Origin: Chitinophagaceae bacterium UBA4411
GTDB lineage: Bacteria > Bacteroidota > Bacteroidia > Chitinophagales > Chitinophagaceae
Assembly: GCA_002400415.1 (NCBI GenBank)
Contig: DGQP01000001.1
Coordinates: forward strand, 267,476 to 331,475
Direction of reading: 5' to 3'
Length of the DNA: 64,000 bases
Shown: in pieces, positions 19,429 through 28,461 of the stretch
How positions within the stretch are numbered: the stretch's first letter is position 1
Layout: every line of letters begins with the position of its first letter
Notes under the pieces: generated by a model
The model's input: the letters and a program-made list of their open reading frames with translations, nothing else
Database searches by the model: none
Told to the model about the DNA's origin: nothing
Position numbers and translations under genes: made by a program

Positions 19429-20703
19429 TTATTCTTCAGCAAATGTTATTACACTTTTTGAAGGAATCGTATATGTAAAACTATCACCAGTGACCGCAAC
19501 AGCAGTTCCCGGCTCCACATTTTTTGAGGAGCTGGATATATATGGAACAAAGGATACCGCTGATGCTCCCTGAAAAGAAATTTTTTGCCTTACATCATAA
19601 TTGCCCTGGTTAATCAGCACCAGTATTTTTTTTGTACCATTCCTATAGGCTGATATTAATACTTCACTCCTTGAATTGGTCCCGGTGCCCAGGCGTATTG
19701 CACCCGGCTTAATGAATCTTGCGAAATGGGACATCAAATATCCTCTCTTAGTAACCTGTCCATCCTGGCCAAGGAGGCCATAAAACCGCTTTCCATACCA
19801 CCATATATAGGCATTAAAATTGGCCTTGGTAAAACAATCATGTATTTCAATGGCTGTATTGATATTGGCGCTTAGAGTAGTAAGTGTATCCAAATGTTCG
19901 GTCATCCATACTTCTTTGCCCAGGCTTTTCGCCGCGGCATTTTCAATCAGTCCGCCACCATACAAATGAGTGCCTATTATATCAAGATTAGCAACAGCCC
20001 CGGCATCATTCAAAATAGTGTTTACATAAGCTTGGTTGTTATTCACAAGTTCGGGCGCCATTAAACGGGTGGCCGTAACCAGGCCTCCGTAATTTTTCAG
20101 GAAATCACGCATTTCAGCAGCTGTCCATACGCAACTTTCATAAGCAGGGTCCCAGTCAGGCTCGTTCTGGACTGATACTGCTTCTAATGGAGCACCGTTG
20201 GCTGCCATATAAAGGGCAAAATCGTTTAAATATTTTGCGTAAGCTGCTGCGCTGTCAGGGATTAGTTTTCCGCCAACAATATTGTTATTGGTTTTCATTC
20301 TTGCAGGCGGGCTCCACGGACTTGCAAAAACTTTTGCCCCCCGTTGAATAGCTGCTTTGGCATGATTTAATTCTGTTGCACGCCATGCATCATCAGATGC
20401 GATCCTGATTCTCAGAAAATTCAAACCAACCTGCCCGGCACCGGAACCAAAAAGCCGGTTAAACTCTTCTGTCGTCAGGGTTGATGTGTTAGGTGGAGCA
20501 AAAACAGTAGCACAACCAAATCCCTGTATCACCTGGTTATTTTCATTAGCCAGGACAGTAACTTCTGCATCAACAGGAGGCGTGCTGTTCGTACCGGCCT
20601 CGTTTCCTTTTTGGGAACAGGATAGTAATAAACAAATAACTATGATAAATTGATTCAACACACTTATATAATAGTTTCTACTGCTCATATATTGACAACT
20701 CAC
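19429..20703 (-). CDS. GH30 glucuronoxylanase lipoprotein (XynC-like)
   Basis: Family 30 glycoside hydrolase of 424 residues resembling subfamily 8 endo-xylanases, which cut xylan at a position set by a methylglucuronate side group. Lipobox LLLSC (Cys29) indicates outer-membrane anchoring. Met6 (20688) is an alternative start. Acid/base Glu181 (VSVQNEPDW) and nucleophile Glu269 (VWMTEH) are clear. The segment WWYGKRFYGLLGQDG aligns with the XynC stretch that carries the glucuronate-binding arginine, here Arg306, so appendage dependence is plausible. First gene of the GH30-GH51-xylBA-SSS-uxuA operon. A perfect 12-bp palindrome lies about 160 nt upstream. Confidence 0.92.
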   Translation of the reverse strand: MSCQYMSSRNYYISVLNQFIIVICLLLSCSQKGNEAGTNSTPPVDAEVTVLANENNQVIQGFGCATVFAPPNTSTLTTEEFNRLFGSGAGQVGLNFLRIRIASDDAWRATELNHAKAAIQRGAKVFASPWSPPARMKTNNNIVGGKLIPDSAAAYAKYLNDFALYMAANGAPLEAVSVQNEPDWDPAYESCVWTAAEMRDFLKNYGGLVTATRLMAPELVNNNQAYVNTILNDAGAVANLDIIGTHLYGGGLIENAAAKSLGKEVWMTEHLDTLTTLSANINTAIEIHDCFTKANFNAYIWWYGKRFYGLLGQDGQVTKRGYLMSHFARFIKPGAIRLGTGTNSRSEVLISAYRNGTKKILVLINQGNYDVRQKISFQGASAVSFVPYISSSSKNVEPGTAVAVTGDSFTYTIPSKSVITFAEE

Positions 20704-20864
20704 TGCTTCCCGCCGAACTTTTTATTTTTACTATTCCGCCATAACGGCCTGTTCATCTTTTACCCAATACACCCCGGGTTTGTACAGATCTAGCTTTTTG
20801 ATCAGACCCTGGTATTTTAATTACGGGATCACCCGGAACCCTGGCACACTTCACGCACATACTT

Positions 20865-20876
20865 AGAAACGTTTCT
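20865..20876. promoter_or_regulatory. Palindrome AGAAACGTTTCT upstream of GH30, possible LacI-type operator
   Basis: A perfect 12-bp palindrome centred on CG lies between the susD terminator and the GH30 start. AAACGTTT-centred palindromes are the classic LacI/PurR/CcpA operator class. On the minus strand TAAGTATG, one mismatch from TAnnTTTG, begins at the last base of the palindrome. The regulator is not proven; the two LacI proteins encoded in this locus are candidates. Confidence 0.45.
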
Positions 20877-20918
20877 GTTTACGAACACCGGGAAACTCAA
20901 AAACAGAAATTAAAAATG

Positions 20919-20942
20919 AGAGAGGTGAAGAATCACCTCTCT
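20919..20942 (-). terminator. Terminator after xylan susD
   Basis: A perfect 10-bp stem (20919-20928 with 20933-20942) with AGAA loop lies 38 nt past the susD stop on the minus strand and is followed there by CATTTTTAATTT. It probably ends the susCD transcript, so GH30 and the catabolic genes need their own promoter. Confidence 0.75.
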
Positions 20943-20979
20943 GTGTAACGACTGCTGCTTGCTTTGCTCTATACTTTTT

Positions 20980-22953
20980 TTATTGATAATTCGGGTTTTG
21001 ATAGGCCGCTTTTTCTTCCGGTGTCATTTCCATACCATCAAGCTGTGCTTGCGGAATTGGGCGGATATAATGAAACGGTTGAATGGTGCGGGTAAAAGTT
21101 TGTGGTGTATGGGCTCCATACGTTGCGGCACCAATCGAGTACGAACCAGCAAGTTCATTCCATTTTTGAGTACGTACCAGATCGAACCAACGGAGACCTT
21201 CACCGAAAAATTCCCGGGAACGTTCAGCCAAAATATAATTAACATCTATAGTAGCAGGTGTGGCTGCTACCATAGCCGCACTATTATCAGCAACAAATGC
21301 GGCATTGCTTTTATTTGAAAATCTCCATTTACCTGCCCTTGCACGGAGTACATTAACAAGATCGCGGGCTGTTTTACCAGCAACTGTTGTTGCACCTTTC
21401 ACAGCTGCTTCAGCAGCGATAAGATAGAGTTCTGAGAACTTGGCAATTTTAAAAGGACGGGTACTCGGGGCATTAGGCTCGCCCAATCCGGCATTTCCGG
21501 TGCGGTATACCCCCATCTTCCAAAGCCCGGGAAATACAATTCTGCTTATCCCGCTCGGTGCTATCACAAAATCCGCACGGCCAGGTAAGACACCTGCACC
21601 GACATTGCTATAAGATTTCCCTGGGAAATTTGCTCCGCTTGAATAGTTAATACCAACACCCTGTGCATTATATTCCAGGAAACTGAGTATAGGATTTCCC
21701 GGAACTACAGGCATATCATTCGCATTGTAAAGTGTGGCATTTGTAGTTCCGCCTTTTGGCCAGTTACCCCTGTACACGGTGCTGAATGTGCCATCGTAAC
21801 GGGAGTCAAGTGTTTTCTCAGCGAATGTGTTTGTAAAAACTTCAACGGGGGGAGCCATCCGTGTATACGGACGTCCTAAACTCTGATCGGCTTCCCGTTG
21901 CACCGAGCTTATAGCAGTTCCTGTACCATCAGGGTTTGCAGCACTTCTTATCACCGTATAGTTCCATGTTACCATCCAGACAACTGAGTTTCTGCCACCA
22001 CCCAATTCACTTTGAAATCCTGTAAGGGGAGACCCATTATAAAACTCACTTTGATCTGTGTGGTCTGCATACAACAGCATTTCTTTGTTACGATCATTAC
22101 CCCCCACATGTACATCATAAAAGGTGTTCTCAAGGCCAAAAGGTCCGGGATTATCAATGGCTGTAGTGGCCACATCATAAGCTTTTTGAAAATACCATTG
22201 TGCATCATGACCATCCGGGTCAGTTCTTGGCGATGCCGGATAAGTGGGTATATTATTCGGATTTTGCAGCCACCATGCATAGGTTAAATAGGCCTTTGCC
22301 AGGTAAAGGCGTGCCAGCGTTTTAGTAGCGCCACCAGTTACCCTGCCTGTAACAGGCAGATCATTTACTGCTAACACTAAATCGGGAAATATAGCTTTCG
22401 TATAAACTTCAGGAACAGTGTTGCGAACAGATGTTCTTGACGGAGCCGTATTGAATTTCAGCTCTCCTGCACCCAGATCCAATGGAACACCACCAAATGT
22501 TTGTACAAGCAGGAAGTAATCAAAAGCCCGGAAGAATCTTGCTTCTGCTATCAATGCTGCAGAAATACCAACTGCAGAAGCATTCTCAATAATACCACTG
22601 GCTGTATTGATATTAGAAAAAGCTGTTCCCCATAGTGCATCCGTACGGCTGCTTGCTGCCGTTACGCTCCCCACACCGGTATAATCCATGTCTTTGAAGT
22701 TTGCATCAGCGCTTTGGGCATAAGTATACTCATCAGTACCAGTCTCCAGCGTACTATAGTAATAAGGTTGACCATAGATGAACCGGAGATGGGCATACTG
22801 GGATGTAATACCTCCCAGAACTCCTTTTTCAGTTTTAAAAAAACCGGGCTCATAAATACTGCGTGGCTGTTCATCCAGAATTTTCTTACATCCGGGAGAT
22901 AACAGTATAAAGAGAGCTGAGACAATAGCAGACTTTATTTGTATATGTTTCAT
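20980..22953 (-). CDS. SusD-family lipoprotein (xylan-associated)
   Basis: RagB/SusD-family surface lipoprotein of 657 residues with lipobox LSPGC (Cys22). It is about 150 residues longer than the starch SusD in this window, mostly in loops between helices. Such large SusDs commonly accompany transporters of long or branched oligosaccharides. Helical core segments (TLARLYLAKAYLTYAWW, ERSREFFGEGLRWFDLVRTQ) and a C-terminal IPQAQLDG motif identify the family. It follows its SusC by 11 nt. Xylo-oligosaccharide binding is inferred from the surrounding enzymes. Confidence 0.93.
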   Translation of the reverse strand: MKHIQIKSAIVSALFILLSPGCKKILDEQPRSIYEPGFFKTEKGVLGGITSQYAHLRFIYGQPYYYSTLETGTDEYTYAQSADANFKDMDYTGVGSVTAASSRTDALWGTAFSNINTASGIIENASAVGISAALIAEARFFRAFDYFLLVQTFGGVPLDLGAGELKFNTAPSRTSVRNTVPEVYTKAIFPDLVLAVNDLPVTGRVTGGATKTLARLYLAKAYLTYAWWLQNPNNIPTYPASPRTDPDGHDAQWYFQKAYDVATTAIDNPGPFGLENTFYDVHVGGNDRNKEMLLYADHTDQSEFYNGSPLTGFQSELGGGRNSVVWMVTWNYTVIRSAANPDGTGTAISSVQREADQSLGRPYTRMAPPVEVFTNTFAEKTLDSRYDGTFSTVYRGNWPKGGTTNATLYNANDMPVVPGNPILSFLEYNAQGVGINYSSGANFPGKSYSNVGAGVLPGRADFVIAPSGISRIVFPGLWKMGVYRTGNAGLGEPNAPSTRPFKIAKFSELYLIAAEAAVKGATTVAGKTARDLVNVLRARAGKWRFSNKSNAAFVADNSAAMVAATPATIDVNYILAERSREFFGEGLRWFDLVRTQKWNELAGSYSIGAATYGAHTPQTFTRTIQPFHYIRPIPQAQLDGMEMTPEEKAAYQNPNYQ

Positions 22954-22964
22954 ATTCGTATGTT

Positions 22965-25900
22965 TTAAAATGTCAGATTAACGCCTACAATATAGTTACG
23001 GGTTGAAGGGGTATTAAACCCTACTGTAAGGATACGGCGCAGGTTCTGGCTGAGGTTCACTGCCGCATTCTCATTTCCAAAAGAGTTTGTTTCCGGATCC
23101 AGGCCAGACTCTTTATGGAATGGCGAGAACATCACAAACGGGTTCTGTGCAGTAAAGTACATCCGCATTTTAACATTGGGATTTTTAATCAGGCTCCTGC
23201 TGAGATCATAGCCCAATGTAATTGTACGAATCTTCATAAAGGAACCATTAAAGTAACTCAGCGTGCTGGCATATTTAGGATTATCATTACTGATAGGACC
23301 TGCAGGGTTAGGGTACTTGGCATCAGTATTAGTTGGTGTCCAGTAATCCACCTTTATATTATTTCTGCGGCCAGTCAGCAGATTAAGATATCCGTTTGAA
23401 CCATGAATAGTGCTGAAGAGTATACCTCCGCCTCTGTAAACACCAACAACACTCAGGTCAAATCCCTTATAGGCAACGCGGGTATTAAATCCTCCCTGGA
23501 AATCCGGATCAACATCCATAATTTCCCTGTCAGCCGGGCCTATTGCCCTTACAGGCGTGCCATCGGGATTGAAATCACCTTTGTATACTACTTTAATCAT
23601 TCCTAAGCTTCCGCCCGGCTCCAGGATATTCATGTATTGATCCTTGTCCTGCCATAATCCAATTTTTTTGTAATCATAAATTGCATTGATGTTATGGCCT
23701 ACAAACCACCAGTTGGCTTCATCTCTTGTTTGACCGGAAGCGAGTGAGACTAATTTGTTTTTATTTGCATAAAAGTTAACTCCTGCTTCCCAGGTCCAGC
23801 CATTCACATCATTGATAATCGTGCCATTCAAACTAAGTTCAAATCCTTTATTCTGAGTTGCACCAATATTTGCTGTATAGCCGGTAACTCCTGATGTGGG
23901 AGGCAGACCAAGACCCAAAAGAATATCCTCGGTCTTTGTTATATAATACTCAATTGTACCTGATAGGCGGTTTTTGAGGATAGAAAAATCAAGCCCGAAG
24001 TTTAAGGTCTTGGAATATTCCCAGCCTAAATCTGTATTCGGAAGTTGCGATACATAATAGCCGGTGCTGTAGGTTGACGGTCCGAAGTTATAAGGTCTTG
24101 TATCTAACCGGCCAAGTGTGGAGTAAGGAGCAATTGCCTGGTTGGAAGTTTGTCCAAAACCAACACGCAGTTTCAGATTGTTGATCATCTTAACACCCTG
24201 CATAAATGATTCATTGGTGATATTCCAGCCTGCAGATATAGCGGGATAGGTATGCCATTTCTCTCCCGGCGCAAGTCTTGACGACCCGTCAGAACGCACG
24301 GTAGCAGAGAGCATGTAGCGGTTATCGTAAGAATACATAATACGTCCCATCGCTGACATCAAACCCCATAATTGATAGTCCTGGTCGGCAGGATTTATTA
24401 TCAGCTGACCCGCTGCCTGACCAAGGTTATAAAATTGGAATGCATCTGCCGGTATATCCTGAGCTGACATATTCGACCTGTTGTATTTACTTTGTTCTGC
24501 TGAATAAAGTGCCACAGCATTCACTGTATGTTTTCCGGCAAAAGTGCGGTCGAAACTAAGGATGTTCTCCAATGTCCAGTGATAAGTAAACCTGTTATCA
24601 ACAGAAGCAGATGATACACTTGCAGGGTTGGTACTACCGACACCCTGTCCGGTATAAGCACCGTTATTCGATTGCACATAATCAAGACCAAGGTTTACTC
24701 TGTACTTCAGCCCGTCGAGAAACGGCGCCTTCACTTCACCATAAACTGCATTATAGGATGCAAACCCTCTTGTTTCATTAAGCCACTGATCATTATCTTT
24801 TAATTTCTCCACAACATCTTTTGTAAAAATAAACTGATCATCAGCTGCCATCCGTATTATCCTCTTCAAACTGCCGTCAGCATTATAGGGGGAAGAAATA
24901 GGTGACATGCTTAATGTATTATATAAACCTACCTGGTTGCCCTGGCTTTCATTATAGTTATTATTAGTGGTAAACCCAAAGCGGAAATATTTTCCCACCT
25001 GCTGATCAAGTGAACCACGAAGTGAGTATCGCTTGTATTGTTGCGTGGGAATTACTCCCTGGTTAAGGTAATAACCCATCCCAAAATTGTAACTGCCGGT
25101 TTCTGAACCGCCTGTAAGGCTGACATTATGGTCTGTTACTATCCCGGTCTTGTAAAACAGGTCCTGCCAGTCTGTGTTGATATCATCAGCTTCATCCTGT
25201 CCGTTAACGTACTGTCCTCTTGCAGCACGCAGTGCCACAAATTCAGGTCCGTCCATCATGGGATATTTGGCAAAAATGGATTGAGATCCTACATAAGCAC
25301 TATAATTGATCCGCGGTTTTCTGTTCTTGGCCCCTTTATCCGTTGTTATCAGTATTACACCATTAGACCCCCGGGAACCATAAATAGCAGTTGCAGAAGC
25401 ATCTTTAAGAACTTCAATACTCTTGACATCATTAGGGTTAATATCTCCTAATGATCCGATAAAAGGTATACCATCAAGAACAATCAGCGGGTTATTATCA
25501 GCGCTTAAAGACCTGATACCCCTGATACGTATTTGCATAGTAGCTCCGGGCCGTGTTGACGTTTGTGAGATTTCCACACCAGCCAGCCTTCCCTGCAGGG
25601 CTTGTGTAACGTTGGGAGCAGGAATTTCCCGCATCTTATCTCCGTTAATTGAGGCAACAGAGCCTGTAATCGCTTCTTTCCGCTGAGTACCATACCCCAC
25701 AACAATTACTTCAGCCAGGCTTTTATCAAGCGAAACCAACGAAACCTCGATAGTGGTTCGCTGAGATATCCGGACTTCCTGTGTTACAAAATCCACTGCT
25801 GAAATTACCAGCGTTCCTTCGCCGGAAGCTGATATAGTAAATTCTCCCGCATCGTTAGTTGTCGTACCATTTGCTGTTCCTTTTACCAGAACAGAGGCAC

Positions 25901-26042
25901 TTTGGACGGGCTGTCCCCCATCCTTAAGTACACGGCCTTTGATGGTAATGTTCTGCGCCAGTACCTGGTTGGTCATGAACAGCAGTTGAACAAGTACCAG
26001 TAGCCGCAGCATTCGTTTTGTAATGTTTGCAGTTTGTTTCAT
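22965..26042 (-). CDS. SusC-family TonB-dependent receptor (xylan-associated)
   Basis: Outer-membrane oligosaccharide importer of 1025 residues. Signal peptide ends near NQVLAQ. It has a CarbopepD_reg-like domain (about 32-110), TonB-box-like EVIVVGYGTQRK, a plug containing KDASATAIYGSRGSNGV, and a beta-barrel to the C-terminus ending in VGVNLTF. No STN domain. It starts the minus-strand half of the divergent xylan locus. A promoter matching the Bacteroidota consensus lies about 200 nt upstream and overlaps a putative LacI operator. Import of decorated xylo-oligosaccharides is the likely role. Confidence 0.95.
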   Translation of the reverse strand: MKQTANITKRMLRLLVLVQLLFMTNQVLAQNITIKGRVLKDGGQPVQSASVLVKGTANGTTTNDAGEFTISASGEGTLVISAVDFVTQEVRISQRTTIEVSLVSLDKSLAEVIVVGYGTQRKEAITGSVASINGDKMREIPAPNVTQALQGRLAGVEISQTSTRPGATMQIRIRGIRSLSADNNPLIVLDGIPFIGSLGDINPNDVKSIEVLKDASATAIYGSRGSNGVILITTDKGAKNRKPRINYSAYVGSQSIFAKYPMMDGPEFVALRAARGQYVNGQDEADDINTDWQDLFYKTGIVTDHNVSLTGGSETGSYNFGMGYYLNQGVIPTQQYKRYSLRGSLDQQVGKYFRFGFTTNNNYNESQGNQVGLYNTLSMSPISSPYNADGSLKRIIRMAADDQFIFTKDVVEKLKDNDQWLNETRGFASYNAVYGEVKAPFLDGLKYRVNLGLDYVQSNNGAYTGQGVGSTNPASVSSASVDNRFTYHWTLENILSFDRTFAGKHTVNAVALYSAEQSKYNRSNMSAQDIPADAFQFYNLGQAAGQLIINPADQDYQLWGLMSAMGRIMYSYDNRYMLSATVRSDGSSRLAPGEKWHTYPAISAGWNITNESFMQGVKMINNLKLRVGFGQTSNQAIAPYSTLGRLDTRPYNFGPSTYSTGYYVSQLPNTDLGWEYSKTLNFGLDFSILKNRLSGTIEYYITKTEDILLGLGLPPTSGVTGYTANIGATQNKGFELSLNGTIINDVNGWTWEAGVNFYANKNKLVSLASGQTRDEANWWFVGHNINAIYDYKKIGLWQDKDQYMNILEPGGSLGMIKVVYKGDFNPDGTPVRAIGPADREIMDVDPDFQGGFNTRVAYKGFDLSVVGVYRGGGILFSTIHGSNGYLNLLTGRRNNIKVDYWTPTNTDAKYPNPAGPISNDNPKYASTLSYFNGSFMKIRTITLGYDLSRSLIKNPNVKMRMYFTAQNPFVMFSPFHKESGLDPETNSFGNENAAVNLSQNLRRILTVGFNTPSTRNYIVGVNLTF

Positions 26043-26238
26043 ATGTCTGTTTTAGGGATTGACAAATCAATTTGCCACTGAAATGAAGAATCGGAAGAAA
26101 CGGGATAGTTCCCTGTAAAAAAGAAGGAATTGTCCGGGGGGATGGACAGGCAAAATTGTACTGTGAAGTTCCAATTTCTCATATAGCAGGAAGCAATTTT
26201 TAGCAGATGATAATGCCTTTATACAAATCATCCGGGGA

Positions 26239-26268
26239 CGAATATAGAGCTTTTTTTCAAAATTGCAA
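26239..26268 (-). promoter_or_regulatory. Predicted promoter of xylan susCD
   Basis: Read on the minus strand, TTG (26268-26266) is followed by exactly 19 nt and then TATATTCG (26246-26239), one mismatch from the Bacteroidota -7 consensus TAnnTTTG. This gives a 5' leader of roughly 190 nt before the susC start at 26042. The -33 element lies inside the palindrome at 26259-26282, so a bound repressor would block it. Confidence 0.5.
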
Positions 26269-26282
26269 CCGATTGCAATTTT
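26259..26282. promoter_or_regulatory. Operator candidate in divergent susC / LacI promoter region
   Basis: Inverted repeat with 10-bp arms AAAATTGCAA and TTGCAATTTT around a CCGA centre. Its core TGCAACCGATTGCA recurs exactly at 27392-27405 before the second LacI gene. A CG centre and short A/T-flanked arms match LacI-family operators. It sits between the divergent susC and LacI genes, overlapping the predicted susC -33 box. Confidence 0.6.
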
Positions 26283-26326
26283 TTTTAAAAAATTTTCCTC
26301 CGTTCTTTGTAACTGAATGATCCTGT

Positions 26327-27367
26327 ATGGCTGAAGAGAAAGAAATAACCATCTACGATATTGCCCGTCACCTGAATATATCGGCAACAACGGTTAGCCG
26401 GGGTTTAAAGGATCATCCCACTATTAATAAAAATACCCGGAAGAAAATTGCTGAAGCTGCCAGCAAACTGGGCTACCAGACCAACACATTTGCCAGCAGT
26501 TTGCGAAGCAAAAAGACTTATACACTGGGGATCATAGTACCCCGTCTCAACAGTTATTTTGTAGCCAGTGTATTAGCCGGCATGGAAGATGCAGCCGACA
26601 AAGACGGCTATAACCTGATCATCAGCCATTCCCTGGAAAGTGTATCCAAAGAGATACAGAATGCCCAAACCATGTTTGCCAAAAGAGTGGACGGACTGCT
26701 GGTTTCCCTTGCTTATGATACGGAGAATATCGACCACCTGCTGCCTTTTTTTAATAAAGGCATCCCCGTTGTTTTCTTCGACCGGGTCTTCCCGCATAAC
26801 GATAGCACAAGCGTAATAATTGATAATTATACCTCTGCGTATCAAATTACAAAACACTTGCTGGAACAGGGTTGCAGGCGGATCATGCACCTGGGTGGTA
26901 ACATGCTCCGCAATGTTTATACAGAACGCCTGAGGGGGTACAAACAAGCCTTAAAAGACTACAAGGTCAGCTTTAACAAACAACTCCTTTATATAAGCAC
27001 CCTTAATGAGCAATCCGGAACTGATGCCGCTGAATATATACTGAAAATGAAGCCGGCCACCAGGCCCGATGCCGTCTTTGCTGCTAACGATACAGCCGCA
27101 GTTCATTGCATGATAAGGCTAAAGGCGGCAGGCATCAGGATACCATCCGATATTGCCTTTGCAGGCTTTAACAATGACCCCATCAGCAAGGTAATAGAAC
27201 CCAACCTGACCACCGTTAACTATTCCGGCTATCATATCGGAGAGGCTGCAGTAACAAACCTTATTAACCACCTGAATGGCATTTCCAGTACAAAAAAAAC
27301 TAATACTATCATCTTAAGATCTGACCTTATTATTCGGGAATCATCTGAAAAAAACAAATCTTTGTAA
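26327..27367 (+). CDS. LacI-family transcriptional regulator 1
   Basis: LacI/GalR repressor of 346 residues. The DNA-binding head (TIYDIARHLNISATTVSRGL, recognition segment TTVSR at 21-25) is followed by the hinge helix FASSLRSKKT, whose leucine would insert at a central CG step. Then comes a two-lobed periplasmic-binding-protein-like sensor (LGIIVPRLNSYFVASVLAGM onward). The ligand is presumably a xylan-derived sugar. It is divergent from susC and heads the long plus-strand gene run. It is a close paralogue of the next gene, with nearly parallel sequence through the head and core. Confidence 0.93.
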   Translation: MAEEKEITIYDIARHLNISATTVSRGLKDHPTINKNTRKKIAEAASKLGYQTNTFASSLRSKKTYTLGIIVPRLNSYFVASVLAGMEDAADKDGYNLIISHSLESVSKEIQNAQTMFAKRVDGLLVSLAYDTENIDHLLPFFNKGIPVVFFDRVFPHNDSTSVIIDNYTSAYQITKHLLEQGCRRIMHLGGNMLRNVYTERLRGYKQALKDYKVSFNKQLLYISTLNEQSGTDAAEYILKMKPATRPDAVFAANDTAAVHCMIRLKAAGIRIPSDIAFAGFNNDPISKVIEPNLTTVNYSGYHIGEAAVTNLINHLNGISSTKKTNTIILRSDLIIRESSEKNKSL

Positions 27368-27391
27368 TTGGAATTTTTTTTGCGACTTTTA

Positions 27392-27405
27392 TGCAACCGA
27401 TTGCA
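27392..27405. promoter_or_regulatory. Operator candidate just before LacI gene 2
   Basis: TGCAACCGATTGCA, identical to the core at 26264-26277, ends 2 nt before the ATG at 27408 in the 40-nt gap between the LacI genes. Binding here would act as a roadblock to transcription into the downstream operon, or as local autoregulation. Confidence 0.55.
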
Positions 27406-27407
27406 AC

Positions 27408-28433
27408 ATGAAACCTAAAAAAGATATTACAATCTATGATATTGCCCAGAAACTGGACTTATCATCCGCTACTGTAAGCCGGGCATTGCAGGATCATCCT
27501 GCTATTAATAAGAATACCCGTAAAAAGATACAGGAAGCGGCCAAAGAATTAGGCTATCGTCATAATAATTTTGCCAGCAACCTGCGAAAGCAGAAAACGA
27601 ATACGATTGGCGTGATTGTTCATGAATTGAACAGTAATTTCATCACTTCCGTATTAGCCGGCATTGAGAAAGTAACCACCCAGGCCGGTTATGATCTTAT
27701 CATCGCACACTCCTCTGAAAGTTTTGAGAAAGAAGCGGCCAATGCCTTAAACCTTTTTCACAAGCGGGTGGATGGCCTGATTGCGTCCTTAGCTTTTGAT
27801 ACCAAAGGGCTGGATCATTATAATCAATATAAGGAGAAAGGTATCCCTGTTATCTTCTTCGACCGGGTAGAGGAAAAAAGTGACAGCACCAAAGTAATTA
27901 TTGATAATTATAAATGCGGATACCAGGCCACTCAGCATCTCATCGAACAGGGATGCAAAAGAATTGTACTGGTAACAGCCAGCCTGAAAAGAAACGTATA
28001 CGCACAGCGTCATAAAGGGTATACAGATGCATTGTTCGACAACAATATCCCGTATAATAAAGAGTATGTGCTCATCAAAGACCTGAGTGAGCAGTGTGGT
28101 GTTGAAGCCGCTTTACAAATATTGAAAATGAAGCCCCTGCCGGATGGCGCCTTTATTACAAATGATTTTTCTGCTGCAGTATGCATGCAGACATTAAAAG
28201 AACATGGTGTCCGGATACCGGAAGATATTGCCGTTGTTGGTTTTAACAACGATGCAATCAGTAAGATTGTTGAACCGCAGCTAACCACAGTTCATTATCC
28301 CGGTATTGATATGGGAGAGATTGCAGCCCGTAACCTGATCAGTCATTTGAAAGGAATTTCCAACATCACGCATACCAATACGATCGTGGTACGTTCAGAG
28401 CTGATCGTCCGGAAATCATCACTGAAAAAATAA
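27408..28433 (+). CDS. LacI-family transcriptional regulator 2
   Basis: Second LacI/GalR regulator, 341 residues, with head DITIYDIAQKLDLSSATVSRAL, hinge FASNLRKQKT and the same sensor fold as its neighbour. The recognition helices differ little (TTVSRGL versus ATVSRAL), so the two may bind the same or overlapping operators and could heterodimerise. The sensor lobes diverge more, which would allow two inducers, for example a pentose and a uronate product. It lies 28 nt upstream of GH67 and probably shares its transcript. Confidence 0.93.
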   Translation: MKPKKDITIYDIAQKLDLSSATVSRALQDHPAINKNTRKKIQEAAKELGYRHNNFASNLRKQKTNTIGVIVHELNSNFITSVLAGIEKVTTQAGYDLIIAHSSESFEKEAANALNLFHKRVDGLIASLAFDTKGLDHYNQYKEKGIPVIFFDRVEEKSDSTKVIIDNYKCGYQATQHLIEQGCKRIVLVTASLKRNVYAQRHKGYTDALFDNNIPYNKEYVLIKDLSEQCGVEAALQILKMKPLPDGAFITNDFSAAVCMQTLKEHGVRIPEDIAVVGFNNDAISKIVEPQLTTVHYPGIDMGEIAARNLISHLKGISNITHTNTIVVRSELIVRKSSLKK

Positions 28434-28461
28434 AGTCTTTCTAAAACGAGCGCCGGCCAGT

